A stretch of 37,860 bases of DNA from Bacteroidia bacterium (GTDB taxonomy: Bacteria; Bacteroidota; Bacteroidia; Bacteroidales; Azobacteroidaceae): positions 1 through 37,860 of the forward strand of contig BNTT01000013.1 of the NCBI GenBank assembly GCA_025996815.1, read 5' to 3'. Numbering within the stretch: the stretch's first letter is position 1; every line of letters starts with the position of its first letter. The notes under the pieces were generated by a model. The model ran no database searches. It was given only the letters and a program-made list of their open reading frames with translations, and was not told where the DNA came from. Positions 25,027-33,130 of the stretch are shown one piece after another. The position numbers were made by a program, and so were the translations under genes.

Positions 25027-26373
25027 TTAATTTTTATGCGTTCTAAATTCCGTCCAAAGCAATACCCCCGCCAGCACCACCGAGAAGGCATCGGAGATGA
25101 ACATGCTTTCCCATACTCCCGTTACTCCCAGATAGTTGGGGAGTATCAACAGTATGGGTATGAGGATGAGCACTTGGCGTGACATTGCCAGGATGATTGA
25201 CTTTTTCGGCTTGCCGATGCTTTGGAAAAATGCCGAACAGACCATTTGAAAGCCGATGAGCGGGTAAATGGCGAACACCCAGCGCAAGCCTGTAACGGCG
25301 ATGTTCACCAGATTTTCTTCGGTCGTGAAAATAGAGGCTACGGCGTGCGGAAAGAGTTCTACAAGGACTGTGCCGGCGGTCATAATCAGCGTGGCGTAGA
25401 AAATCGACTTTTTCAGCACCTCCGTCACGCGGTCGTAGAGCTTGGCACCATAGTTGTAGCCCGCGATGGGTTGCATCCCCTGATTCAGCCCCATCACAAT
25501 CATGATGAAGAGGAACGCCACCCGAACGACGATGCCATAAGCACCCACCGCCAAGTCGCCGCCGTGCTTGAGCAACTGCTGATTGACGATAATGACAATC
25601 AGGCAACCCGCGGCGTTCATCAAAAAAGGAGCCATCCCGATAGCAAACGAGTCGGAAACAATCTGCCGTTTCAGTTTGTAAATGCCTCGCTTCCAATGGA
25701 TAAAGTAGTTTTTATCGTTGAACGTATGAACCAACCATCCGAGCACAATCGCCTGCGAGATGATGGTAGCAATGGCAGCCCCCCGAATGCCCCACCCGAA
25801 GCCGAAAATGAACAGCGGATTGAGCACTATATTGATGAGCACGGTATAAATCGTCGCCACCATCGCCCGCTGCGGATTGCCCGCCGAGCGCAGTAAAGCG
25901 TTGAGTCCGAAGTACATGTGCGTGAATACATTCCCCAAAAGGATGACGAACATAAAGTCGTAGGAATAGTGCAGCGTTGCGGGGCTGGCACCAAAAAAGA
26001 GCAGAATCGGCTCAAGAAAAGGGATGGTGATAAGCGAAATGAGCACCCCCATGATGAGATTGAGCGAGAAAACATTGCCCAGAATGTGGTTGGCGGTTTC
26101 ATAGTCCTTTTGCCCCATCCGAATAGAGAGCAGCGTGGAGGCACCCACGCCCACCAGAGAGCCAAAAGCGGCAGCAAGATTCATCAGCGGAAAGGTAATC
26201 GCCAAGCCCGACAAGGCGAGCGGACCAACGCCGTGACCGATAAAAATACTGTCGGTGATATTGTAGAGCGAGGAGGCAGTCATCGCAATAATCGCCGGTA
26301 TGGCATACTGCTTCAAGAGTTTTCCGATGCTTTCCGTCCCCAGTGTGACAGGTGCACTTTCATTTTTTTTCAT
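25027..26373 (-). CDS. MATE-family efflux transporter
   Basis: A 448-residue, 12-helix multidrug and toxic compound extrusion protein of the inner membrane that exports cationic drugs or metabolites using a Na+ or H+ gradient. The N-terminal half (LLKQYAIPAIIAMTASSLYNITDSIFIGHGVGPLALSGLAI) and the pseudo-repeat in the second half (LNQGMQPIAGYNYGAKLYDRV) are hallmark MATE stretches. Its promoter overlaps the end of aroE, and the -7 box is only 4 nt from the ATG, so the mRNA should be leaderless (see 26378-26409). The substrate is unknown. Confidence 0.9.
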   Translation of the reverse strand: MKKNESAPVTLGTESIGKLLKQYAIPAIIAMTASSLYNITDSIFIGHGVGPLALSGLAITFPLMNLAAAFGSLVGVGASTLLSIRMGQKDYETANHILGNVFSLNLIMGVLISLITIPFLEPILLFFGASPATLHYSYDFMFVILLGNVFTHMYFGLNALLRSAGNPQRAMVATIYTVLINIVLNPLFIFGFGWGIRGAAIATIISQAIVLGWLVHTFNDKNYFIHWKRGIYKLKRQIVSDSFAIGMAPFLMNAAGCLIVIIVNQQLLKHGGDLAVGAYGIVVRVAFLFIMIVMGLNQGMQPIAGYNYGAKLYDRVTEVLKKSIFYATLIMTAGTVLVELFPHAVASIFTTEENLVNIAVTGLRWVFAIYPLIGFQMVCSAFFQSIGKPKKSIILAMSRQVLILIPILLILPNYLGVTGVWESMFISDAFSVVLAGVLLWTEFRTHKN

Positions 26374-26377
26374 TGTG

Positions 26378-26409
26378 CAAAGGTACGGATTTTTTTCATT
26401 TCTGCCAAA
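26378..26409 (-). promoter_or_regulatory. Promoter of the MATE gene, positioned for a leaderless mRNA
   Basis: Minus strand TTTG (26406-26409, inside the last codons of aroE), 20 nt, TACCTTTG (26378-26385), then four bases and ATG (26373). With the -7 box ending about 4 nt before the start point, transcription would begin at or next to the A of ATG. Confidence 0.75.
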
Positions 26410-27166
26410 TCTGCCAGCCTGTGAAGGCTTGCAACAGCAGCATCTCCAAGCCGTTTTGGACGGTGGCTCCGTGCTCCAAGCCGTGCTTCATAAAGAGCGT
26501 TTCGTTGGGATTGTAAAGCAAATCGTAGAGTAAGTGCCTGTCTGTCAGCAAGTTGTAAGGGATGTTGGGGCATTCGTCCACGTGGGGCCACATTCCGACC
26601 GGCGTGCAATTGACAACGACGGTGTAGGCGGTCATCACTTCGGGGGTTAAATCGCTGTAAGTCAGAGGGATTTGTGGGGAAAGCCCGCAATGGCAGGGTG
26701 CTTTTTCTCGTGACACAAAAGTGGAGGTGACCCCCAACTGTTTCAATCCCTGAAAAACGGCTTTTGCTGCCCCTCCGGTGCCCAAAATCAGGGCTTTTTG
26801 ATGGTTGCCCGCCTCGATATTTGCCGCGATGGACTCTTTGAAGCCGGTGATGTCTGAATTGTAGCCAATCAATTTGAGTTTGCCCTTCGTGCGGTTAAAT
26901 TTAATCACATTGACGGCTCCAATCGCCTTGGCATCGCTGTCCACGCCATTCAGAAACGGGATGACCTGCTCTTTATACGGAATCGTAACGTTCAGCCCCT
27001 TCAAATTCGGGTTGTTTTTAATCACCTCTTTAAAGTCTTTAATCGTGGGAATTTCAAAATTGACATACTCGGCATCAATATTTTCAGCCGCAAACTTATC
27101 GTTGAAATACCCCTTCGAGAAGGAGTGCGTCAGCGGAAAACCAATCAGTCCATATAAATCTTTCAT
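26396..27166 (-). CDS. aroE: Shikimate dehydrogenase
   Basis: A 256-residue NADP-dependent enzyme that reduces 3-dehydroshikimate to shikimate in aromatic amino-acid and chorismate synthesis. [16 protein letters not shown] binds substrate, Lys65 in NVTIPYKEQ and Asp105 in GYNSDITGF are the catalytic pair, and GTGGAAKA (129-136) is the NADP loop. [11 protein letters not shown] and [13 protein letters not shown] close the fold. Between VSR and LTYSDL the protein has about eight more residues ([12 protein letters not shown] region, 155-166) than I recall for Bacteroides AroE; that DNA is an imperfect palindrome (26669-26704). Its ATG overlaps the purC stop by 4 nt (ATGA), so purC and aroE form an operon. 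Confidence 0.92.
   Translation of the reverse strand: MKDLYGLIGFPLTHSFSKGYFNDKFAAENIDAEYVNFEIPTIKDFKEVIKNNPNLKGLNVTIPYKEQVIPFLNGVDSDAKAIGAVNVIKFNRTKGKLKLIGYNSDITGFKESIAANIEAGNHQKALILGTGGAAKAVFQGLKQLGVTSTFVSREKAPCHCGLSPQIPLTYSDLTPEVMTAYTVVVNCTPVGMWPHVDECPNIPYNLLTDRHLLYDLLYNPNETLFMKHGLEHGATVQNGLEMLLLQAFTGWQIWQK
26669..26704 (-). repeat. REP/RPE-like palindromic insertion inside aroE
   Basis: Plus-strand TTGTGGG and CCCGCAA flank a five-base loop (GAAAG) and are followed by TGGCAGGG. The pattern resembles a degraded version of a dispersed 'cattgcgggc...gcccgcaatg' palindrome known from several bacterial genomes. It is in frame and encodes [12 protein letters not shown]. Only one copy is seen in this window, so assignment to a repeat family is inference. 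Confidence 0.45.
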
Positions 27167-28104
27167 TTTAGATACGCCTCCACGTTCTTTTTGATGCGGT
27201 CGGCAACATCGTCGGCGGCTGCCTTGACGAATTTTTCGCCCGTGATTTTTTCAAACAGTTCGATGTAGCGTTCCGACACGCTTTCGCAATAGGCGGGTGT
27301 CATTTCCGGCACTTTTTGTCCGGTTTTGCCTTGGAAGCCGTTGTCCATCAGCCATTTACGCACAAATTCTTTGGATAGTTGCTTTTGTTCTTCGCCTCTT
27401 TCAAAGCGTTGCAGGTAGCCTTCGGAGTAAAAGTAGCGCGACGAATCGGGGGTGTGAATTTCGTCAATCAGGTAGATTTTGCCGTCTTTTTTGCCAAATT
27501 CGTACTTGGTGTCCACGAGGATTAAGCCCTTTTGAGCGGCTATTTCGGTGCCCCGTTGGAACAAAGCCTGCGTATAGCGTTCCAATTGCTCGTAGTCGTC
27601 CTTGCTCACAAGCCCCTGTGCGATGATTTCCGCTTTGGAGATGTTTTCGTCGTGCCCGGCATCGGCTTTGGTGGTTGGCGTGACGATGGGTGTCGGAAAT
27701 TTTTCATTTTCGCGCATCCCGTCGGGCAAAGCGATGCCGCAGAGGGTGCGCACGCCGGTTTTGTATTCGCGCCACGCGCTGCCGGTGAGGTAGCCGCGAA
27801 TAACCATTTCCACCTTAAACGCCTCGCAGCGTATGCCCACCGTAACCATCGGGTCGGGGGTAGCCCGTTTCCAATTGGGCACAATGTCGGCGGTGGCATC
27901 CAAAAATTTGGCGGCTATCTGATTGAGTACCTGCCCTTTATAGGGAATGCCCTGCGGCAAAATCACGTCGAAAGCCGAGATGCGGTCTGTCGCAATCATC
28001 ACCAGCGTGTCTTGCCCAATGGAATACACATCACGCACCTTGCCGTGATAGACATTGGTCTGTGTCTGAAACTTGAAATCTGTTGTTGTCAGCGTATTGT
28101 TCAT
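27163..28104 (-). CDS. purC: Phosphoribosylaminoimidazole-succinocarboxamide synthase
   Basis: A 313-residue SAICAR synthetase of purine biosynthesis, joining CAIR and aspartate with [37 protein letters not shown] is the classic N-terminus with the ATP-binding [23 protein letters not shown] (about 98-114) the substrate loop, and [28 protein letters not shown] the C-terminal motif. It is of the longer (about 310-residue) type found in Bacteroidota. The start [10 protein letters not shown] at 28104 is chosen over an in-frame ATG-less extension because it follows the -7 box at 28129-28136 at 24 nt. The 5' end overlaps the nrdG reading frame by 74 nt; the 3' end overlaps aroE by 4 nt. Confidence 0.94.
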   Translation of the reverse strand: MNNTLTTTDFKFQTQTNVYHGKVRDVYSIGQDTLVMIATDRISAFDVILPQGIPYKGQVLNQIAAKFLDATADIVPNWKRATPDPMVTVGIRCEAFKVEMVIRGYLTGSAWREYKTGVRTLCGIALPDGMRENEKFPTPIVTPTTKADAGHDENISKAEIIAQGLVSKDDYEQLERYTQALFQRGTEIAAQKGLILVDTKYEFGKKDGKIYLIDEIHTPDSSRYFYSEGYLQRFERGEEQKQLSKEFVRKWLMDNGFQGKTGQKVPEMTPAYCESVSERYIELFEKITGEKFVKAAADDVADRIKKNVEAYLK

Positions 28105-28606
28105 ATTCTGTCGTATGTTTTTGAACTGCAAAGGTAGTATTTTTTTTTGAATTGAGGTCTATTATTCGCTGATTGCTACTCCCCCTGAAGCACAGCGATT
28201 CGTCGCGGAGGTTTTCCATATACGGACCGTCCACCAGCACATCCACAAAGGGCAGTATCTGCGCCAGCTTGGGCGTCGCCGCAATTTCTTCGTGCAAATA
28301 GCCGGTGTAGCACCAAATCGTTTTGCCGGTTTCCCGGCGGATGCGCCGGGCGAGTTCGGTGAACGCCTCCACTTGCAGCAGGGGGTCGCCGCCGGAGAAG
28401 GTTACGTTGGAAAATTCTGCCTGCTTAATCCTGTCCATGATGGTGTCGATGGAGCGTGGCTTGCCGTTGGCGATTTCCCACGACTGCGGGTTGTGGCAAC
28501 CGGGGCAACGGCGGGGACAGCCTGCGGCGTAGATGGTGGTGCGAAAGCCGGGACCGTCCACGGTGGTGTCTTCCACGATGTCGAGGATGGAAACGGTGCT
28601 ATTCAT
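28031..28606 (-). CDS. nrdG: Anaerobic ribonucleotide reductase activating protein, with C-terminal extension
   Basis: A radical-SAM activase that creates the glycyl radical on Nrd[15 protein letters not shown] (about 28-41) holds the CxxxCxxC cluster motif, [11 protein letters not shown] (about 69-79) is the GGDPL-type SAM motif, and [11 protein letters not shown] follows. The normal family end is reached at [18 protein letters not shown] (about residue 155); here the frame continues 36 residues through an A9 run (28140-28148 on the plus strand as T9), the purC -7 box and 74 nt of purC. The start ATG 28606 overlaps the nrdD stop by 8 nt. Either the extension is real, or an indel in the A9 run removed the proper stop. 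191 residues in total. Confidence 0.9.
   Translation of the reverse strand: MNSTVSILDIVEDTTVDGPGFRTTIYAAGCPRRCPGCHNPQSWEIANGKPRSIDTIMDRIKQAEFSNVTFSGGDPLLQVEAFTELARRIRRETGKTIWCYTGYLHEEIAATPKLAQILPFVDVLVDGPYMENLRDESLCFRGSSNQRIIDLNSKKNTTFAVQKHTTEYEQYADNNRFQVSDTDQCLSRQGA
28129..28136 (-). promoter_or_regulatory. -7 box for purC-aroE, inside the nrdG 3' end
   Basis: TACCTTTG on the minus strand, 24 nt before the purC ATG. It lies within the C-terminal coding extension of nrdG. A clean -33 TTTG is not visible. Confidence 0.5.
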
Positions 28607-30806
28607 GGACTACGCGGTCGTTAAGTTCTGCCAATTTGGCACTGTTCCAGCGGTCGGTGGTGCCCACCAGATAGCCTGTGATGCGTTGCAGGCGGTCGAT
28701 GTGGTTGCTGCCGCATTTGGGGCATTCGCTGAGTTGCGAGGTGGCGTTTTCGTAGCCGCAGTCCATGCAGCGGTTGCGGTTGTGATTGACCGAGGCGTAG
28801 CCCATATTGTGTTTGTCCATCAAATCGACTACGGTCATGATGGCTTCGGGGTTGTGGGTGGCATCGCCGTCGATTTCGACGTAAAAGATGTGTCCGCCGC
28901 GCGTGAGGTCGTGGTAGGGGGCTTCGATTTTCGCCTTGTGGTGGGCACTGCACTTGTAATAGACCGGCACGTGGTTGGAATTGGTGTAATAGTCGCGGTC
29001 GGTGATGCCCTCCAGGTAGCCAAAAGTTTTGCGGTCGTAGCGGGTGAAGCGACCGGCAAGCCCCTCGGCAGGGGTAGCCAGCACACTGTAATTGTGCTTA
29101 TATGTGTCGCAAAACTCCGTGATGCGGTTGCGAATATGGTTTACGATTTGCAGTCCCAATGCCTGCGAGAGTTCGTCTTCGCCGTGATGTTTCCCTTTCA
29201 ACGCCACGAGAGCCTCCGCCAAGCCGATGAAGCCGATGCCGAGTGTGCCCTGATTGATGACGTTCTCGATGGTGTCGTCGGGCTTGAGGCTGTCGCAGCC
29301 CTCCCACAGCACCGACATCAGCAGGGGGAATTGCTTCGCCAGGGCGGTCTTTTGAAATTCATACCGCTTGTGGAGTTGCAAGGCAACCAAATCCAATATG
29401 TTATCCAATTTTCGGAAAAATGCCGTGATGCGTTCCGGCTCATCAATTATCTGCCGGCATTCAATCGCGATGCGCACCAGATTCAGGGTCGAAAACGAGA
29501 GATTGCCCCTGCCGATGGACGTTTTTTTGCCAAACCGGTTTTCAAACACGCGGGTGCGGCAACCCATCGTGGCAACCTCGTAATTAAAGCGTTGCGGGTC
29601 GTCGGCTTTCCACTCTTCGTGCTGATTGAATGTGGCATCCAAGTTCAGGAAGTTGGGGAAGAAGCGGCGGGCACTCACTTTGCACGCCAATGTGTAGAGG
29701 TCATAATTGCGGTCGTCGGGCAAATAGCTCACGCCGCGTTTCTTTTTCCATATCTGGATGGGGAAAATCGCCGTCGTGCCGTTCCCCACGCCTTCGTCTG
29801 TGCTGAGCAGCAGTTCGCGCATCACGCACCGCCCCTCGGCACTCGTGTCTGTGCCGTAGTTTATCGAACTGAACACCACCTGATTGCCCCCGCGGGAGTG
29901 GATGGTGTTCATATTGTGAATAAATGCCTCCATCGCCTGGTGCACGCGGCTCACGGTGCGATTCATAGCGTGTTGCAACACGCGCTCATCGCCTTTCAAG
30001 CCCTCCAACTCGCGGTGCAGGTAGTCGCCGACGGGTGCCTCGTAAAGTTTTTCGTAATTGGCACCGTTGAGTTGCCCCACATATTTCAATTCTTCAACAA
30101 AAGTGCGCCTCACAAACGGTGCGAGGTAGAAATCGAAAGCCGGAATGGACTGCCCGCCGTGCATCTCGTTTTGCGCCGTTTCGAGCGAGATACAGCCCAG
30201 CATACTCGCCGTTTCGATGCGCTTGGCGGGGCGCGATTCGCTGTGACCGGCATAAAATCCGTTTGCAAGTATCTTATCCAGAGGGTGTTGCACGCAGGTA
30301 AGGCTTTTCGTCGGGTAATAATCCTTGTCGTGGATGTGGATATAGTTTTGCCGCACGGCTTCCTTCACTTCGGTGGTCAGCAGATAGTCGTTCACAAACG
30401 GCTTGGTGGTTTCGCTGGCAAATTTCATCATCATCCCGGCGGGCGTGTCGGCGTTCATATTGGCATTTTCGCGGGTGATGTCGTTCGATTTCGTTTCGAT
30501 AATTTCCAGAAACATATCCCGCGTCTTCGATTTGCGGGCGATGCTGCGCTGGTCGCGGTAGGCGATGTATTTCTTGGCAACCTCCTTGCGCGGGCTGTTC
30601 ATCAGTTCCATCTCCACCATATCCTGAATTTCCTCCACGGTCATCTGCTCCTTCCCGTAGAATCCAATCCGGTCGGTTATCTGCCTCACAAGGAACGAAT
30701 CTTCGCCCGCCTCGGTCTGCAACATGGCTTTGCGAATGGCAGTCCCAATCTTCTCATCATTGTAGCCCACCACGCGCCCGTCTCTTTTTACAACTGTATG
30801 AATCAT
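28599..30806 (-). CDS. nrdD: Anaerobic (class III) ribonucleoside-triphosphate reductase
   Basis: A 735-residue oxygen-sensitive glycyl-radical enzyme that makes dNTPs from NTPs in the cytoplasm. An ATP-cone regulatory domain occupies the N-terminus (about 1-95, VVKRDGRVVGYNDEKIGTAIRKA). The catalytic barrel follows, then a zinc site with two CxxC pairs (CMDCG and CPKCG, about 680-700) and the glycyl-radical motif RITGYLVGTTDRWN near the C-terminus. It shares an 8-nt overlap with nrdG, its activase. The promoter is at 30832-30865. Its presence indicates strictly or facultatively anaerobic life. Confidence 0.95.
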   Translation of the reverse strand: MIHTVVKRDGRVVGYNDEKIGTAIRKAMLQTEAGEDSFLVRQITDRIGFYGKEQMTVEEIQDMVEMELMNSPRKEVAKKYIAYRDQRSIARKSKTRDMFLEIIETKSNDITRENANMNADTPAGMMMKFASETTKPFVNDYLLTTEVKEAVRQNYIHIHDKDYYPTKSLTCVQHPLDKILANGFYAGHSESRPAKRIETASMLGCISLETAQNEMHGGQSIPAFDFYLAPFVRRTFVEELKYVGQLNGANYEKLYEAPVGDYLHRELEGLKGDERVLQHAMNRTVSRVHQAMEAFIHNMNTIHSRGGNQVVFSSINYGTDTSAEGRCVMRELLLSTDEGVGNGTTAIFPIQIWKKKRGVSYLPDDRNYDLYTLACKVSARRFFPNFLNLDATFNQHEEWKADDPQRFNYEVATMGCRTRVFENRFGKKTSIGRGNLSFSTLNLVRIAIECRQIIDEPERITAFFRKLDNILDLVALQLHKRYEFQKTALAKQFPLLMSVLWEGCDSLKPDDTIENVINQGTLGIGFIGLAEALVALKGKHHGEDELSQALGLQIVNHIRNRITEFCDTYKHNYSVLATPAEGLAGRFTRYDRKTFGYLEGITDRDYYTNSNHVPVYYKCSAHHKAKIEAPYHDLTRGGHIFYVEIDGDATHNPEAIMTVVDLMDKHNMGYASVNHNRNRCMDCGYENATSQLSECPKCGSNHIDRLQRITGYLVGTTDRWNSAKLAELNDRVVHE

Positions 30807-30831
30807 CTTAACTTACATTTTTTTGAGAGTG

Positions 30832-30865
30832 CAAAGGTAAGAAATTTTTCATAAGGTTGTTCAAA
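30832..30865 (-). promoter_or_regulatory. Promoter of nrdD-nrdG
   Basis: Minus strand TTTG (30862-30865) and TACCTTTG (30832-30839) separated by 22 nt, slightly longer than the usual 19-21. The -7 box ends 25 nt before the ATG. Confidence 0.55.
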
Positions 30866-31048
30866 AAGGAGCAACTTTTTATAAATAAATTTCAGCAAGT
30901 TTTCCAAAAAAATCTATAATTGCAAGAAACAGAGCAAATTAAAATTTTGAAAATGTCGAAAAGTTTTCCAAAAAAGAAATTTTGATATATAAGGCGTTTG
31001 CCCTTTTGGCTTACGCCGTAATTTCTTCATAGATAGTAAAAAAAGTTG
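30866..31048. other. AT-rich divergent intergenic region with a 14-bp direct repeat
   Basis: Between nrdD and the FGE-like gene no coding sequence is supported. AGTTTTCCAAAAAA occurs twice in the same orientation (30898-30911 and 30962-30975), 64 bp apart, possibly a regulator site. A short GGCGT/ACGCC inverted repeat lies at about 30990-31018. I see no NrdR-type box. Confidence 0.4.
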
Positions 31049-31056
31049 TACCTTTG
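31049..31056 (+). promoter_or_regulatory. -7 box 4 nt before ATG of the FGE-like gene
   Basis: TACCTTTG, then four bases, then ATG at 31061: the same geometry as at 26378 and 37521, predicting a leaderless mRNA. The -33 element is not clear (TTTC at 31022-31025). Confidence 0.55.
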
Positions 31057-31060
31057 CAGG

Positions 31061-31843
31061 ATGAAAACAAAAAAAATCATTTTGTCTTTTTGCTTGCTGC
31101 TCACCACGGCAAGCGCAGTGTTCACCTCTTGCAGCGAAGACGACCCGGAAGTCGTGGATAGTTTGGCAATGGTAACCGTAGCGGGCGGCACGTTCACGAT
31201 GGGAGCCACCGCCGAGCAGGTCAGCGATGCCGACTCCGATGAGCAACCGGCGCATGAAGTTACGTTGAGCAGTTATGCCATCGGCAAGTATGAGGTTACA
31301 CAAAAACTGTGGCAGGATGTTATGGGCGACAATCCAAGTCTTTTTAAGGGCGACGATTTGCCGGTGGAGCGTGTAAGTTGGAGTGATGTACAAGCCTTTT
31401 TGGACAAGCTCAATCTGCAAACGGGCAAGACATACCGTTTGCCCACCGAGGCAGAGTGGGAATATGCAGCGCGTGGCGGCAACAAAAGCAAGGGCTATAA
31501 GTATAGCGGCAGCAATACGCTCAACGATGTGGCTTGGTACTATGAAAACGCATACGTCTTAGGCGAGGGCACCCACGCCGTAGGCAAGAAACGTCCTAAC
31601 GAGTTGGGTATTCACGATATGACCGGCAATGTATGGGAATGGTGCAGCGATTGGTACGACCACTATAGTGGCGATGCGCAGACCAATCCTGTGGGTGATA
31701 CAGAGGGTCGATATGAGCGGCGTGTGAATCGCGGCGGTGCCAAGGACGAAGGTGCGAAGTACTGCCGCGTGTCATCGCGCGGCATCAACCGCCCAACAGC
31801 CGCCTATGATAGTCTGGGCTTTCGCCTGGTGCTTTCGCTGTAG
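31061..31843 (+). CDS. FGE/SUMF1-type (formylglycine-generating-like) lipoprotein
   Basis: A 260-residue exported protein with a lipoprotein signal ending FTSC. The FGE-sulfatase domain (PF03781) starts at VTVAGGTFTMGAT (about 36) and includes EVTLSSYAIGKYEVTQKLWQDVMG, YRLPTEAEWEYAARGG, HDMTGNVWEWCSDWYD and the end CRVSSRGINRPTAAYDSLGFRLVL. True FGEs modify sulfatase cysteines, but most secreted Bacteroidota members are uncharacterised and may be structural or binding proteins. No sulfatase gene is in the window, so activity as a sulfatase activator is not supported. It is a single-gene unit with its -7 box directly before the ATG; convergent with the downstream dehydrogenase gene (69-nt gap without a clear terminator). 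Confidence 0.85.
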   Translation: MKTKKIILSFCLLLTTASAVFTSCSEDDPEVVDSLAMVTVAGGTFTMGATAEQVSDADSDEQPAHEVTLSSYAIGKYEVTQKLWQDVMGDNPSLFKGDDLPVERVSWSDVQAFLDKLNLQTGKTYRLPTEAEWEYAARGGNKSKGYKYSGSNTLNDVAWYYENAYVLGEGTHAVGKKRPNELGIHDMTGNVWEWCSDWYDHYSGDAQTNPVGDTEGRYERRVNRGGAKDEGAKYCRVSSRGINRPTAAYDSLGFRLVLSL

Positions 31844-31911
31844 GGTTATACCAGGACATCTACCCCCAAGGGACTATTTCAACATCCGTTTCCGCAGCCT
31901 GTGCATAGATT

Positions 31912-33120
31912 TCACACCTCCAAATCAGCATTCAGGATTTCGTGCCACGGCAGCCCCTGCTTGTTGAGTTGCTCCATGAACGGGTCGGGGTCGAACTGCT
32001 CGACGTTGAAAACGCCCGCCTCGCGCCACAGCCCCTGCATAAACATCATCGCGCCAATCATCGCCGGCACGCCCGTGGTGTAGCTCACGCCCTGTGCGCC
32101 GGTCTCGCGGTAGGCATCCTGATGCCGGCAGTTGTTGTATATATAATAGGTCTGGTCATTGCCGGTTTTGTCGATGCCCTTGATGCGGCAGCCGATGCTG
32201 GTTTCGCCCGTGTAGTTTTCGCCGAGTTCGCCCGGGTCGGGGAGCACGGCTTTCAGGAACTGTATCGGCACGATTTCCACACCATTGTATATAATCGGGT
32301 CGATGCGCGCCATGCCGATGTTTTGAATCACGCGCAGGTGGGTCAGATATTCCTGCCCAAACGTCATCCAGAAGCGGGCGCGCTTGAGGCTGGGGTAGTT
32401 TTTCACCAATGATTCGAGTTCCTCGTGGTAGATAACATACGATTCTTTCGCACCTATGTTGGGGTAGTTCAGCGGTTTATGAATGGCGTGCGGCTCGGTC
32501 ACGACCCACTTGCCGTTTTCCCAATACTTCCCTTTTTGGGTTACTTCGCGGATGTTGATTTCGGGGTTGAAATTCGTGGCGAAAGCCTTGCCGTGGTCGC
32601 CTGCATTGCAATCCACGATGTCGAGTTCGTCCATACGGCTGAAATGGTGCTTCGCCGCGTATGCCGTGAAAACACTCGTCACACCCGGGTCGAAACCGCA
32701 CCCCAGAATAGCCGTCAGCCCCGCTTTTTTGAACCTGTCCTGATAAGCCCACTGCCACGAATATTCAAATCGGGTTTCGTCCTTCGGCTCATAATTGGCT
32801 GTGTCTAAATAGTTTACGCCCGCTTCGAGGCACGCATCCATAATCGTCAAATCCTGATAGGGCAGAGCCACGTTGAGCACCAGTTCGGGTTGAAAACCGC
32901 GAAACAGCCGCACCAACTCCGCCACATTGTCGGCATCGACCTGAGCCGTTTGGATTTTCCGGTTGCCATACTTCGTGCCGATAGCCTCCGCGAGGGCATC
33001 ACACTTGGATTTCGTCCGACTTGCCAGCATAATTTCGCCGAAGACGGAATGATTTTGGGCGACCTTGTGAGCGACCACCGTCCCCACGCCGCCCGCGCCG
33101 ATAATTAGAATTTTTGACAT
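31912..33120 (-). CDS. Saccharopine dehydrogenase-family protein, likely carboxynorspermidine dehydrogenase
   Basis: A 402-residue cytoplasmic NADP-dependent enzyme. KILIIGAGGVGTVVAHKVAQ (about 3-22) is the Rossmann turn, and TAILGCGFDPGVTSVFTAYAAKHHF, NYPNIGAKESYVIYHEELESL and SYTTGVPAMIGAMMFMQGLW match the Lys1-like group that in Bacteroidota acts as carboxy(nor)spermidine dehydrogenase, condensing aspartate semialdehyde with a diamine for spermidine or norspermidine synthesis. The partner decarboxylase is not in the window. It is the third gene after ftsK and the malic enzyme, 10 nt after the latter, so probably co-transcribed. Fungal-type saccharopine metabolism is a less likely alternative. 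Confidence 0.82.
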   Translation of the reverse strand: MSKILIIGAGGVGTVVAHKVAQNHSVFGEIMLASRTKSKCDALAEAIGTKYGNRKIQTAQVDADNVAELVRLFRGFQPELVLNVALPYQDLTIMDACLEAGVNYLDTANYEPKDETRFEYSWQWAYQDRFKKAGLTAILGCGFDPGVTSVFTAYAAKHHFSRMDELDIVDCNAGDHGKAFATNFNPEINIREVTQKGKYWENGKWVVTEPHAIHKPLNYPNIGAKESYVIYHEELESLVKNYPSLKRARFWMTFGQEYLTHLRVIQNIGMARIDPIIYNGVEIVPIQFLKAVLPDPGELGENYTGETSIGCRIKGIDKTGNDQTYYIYNNCRHQDAYRETGAQGVSYTTGVPAMIGAMMFMQGLWREAGVFNVEQFDPDPFMEQLNKQGLPWHEILNADLEV

Positions 33121-33130
33121 AACAGCATTA

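Noticed and set aside
28533..30854. A 773-codon open frame on the plus strand opposite nrdD.
   Set aside because: It is the mirror of a highly biased coding sequence; the minus-strand NrdD has all family motifs, and the antisense translation shows no domain, plausible start signal or promoter.
30866..31048. NrdR-type operator upstream of nrdD.
   Set aside because: No sequence resembling paired NrdR boxes was found; only an unrelated 14-bp direct repeat is present.
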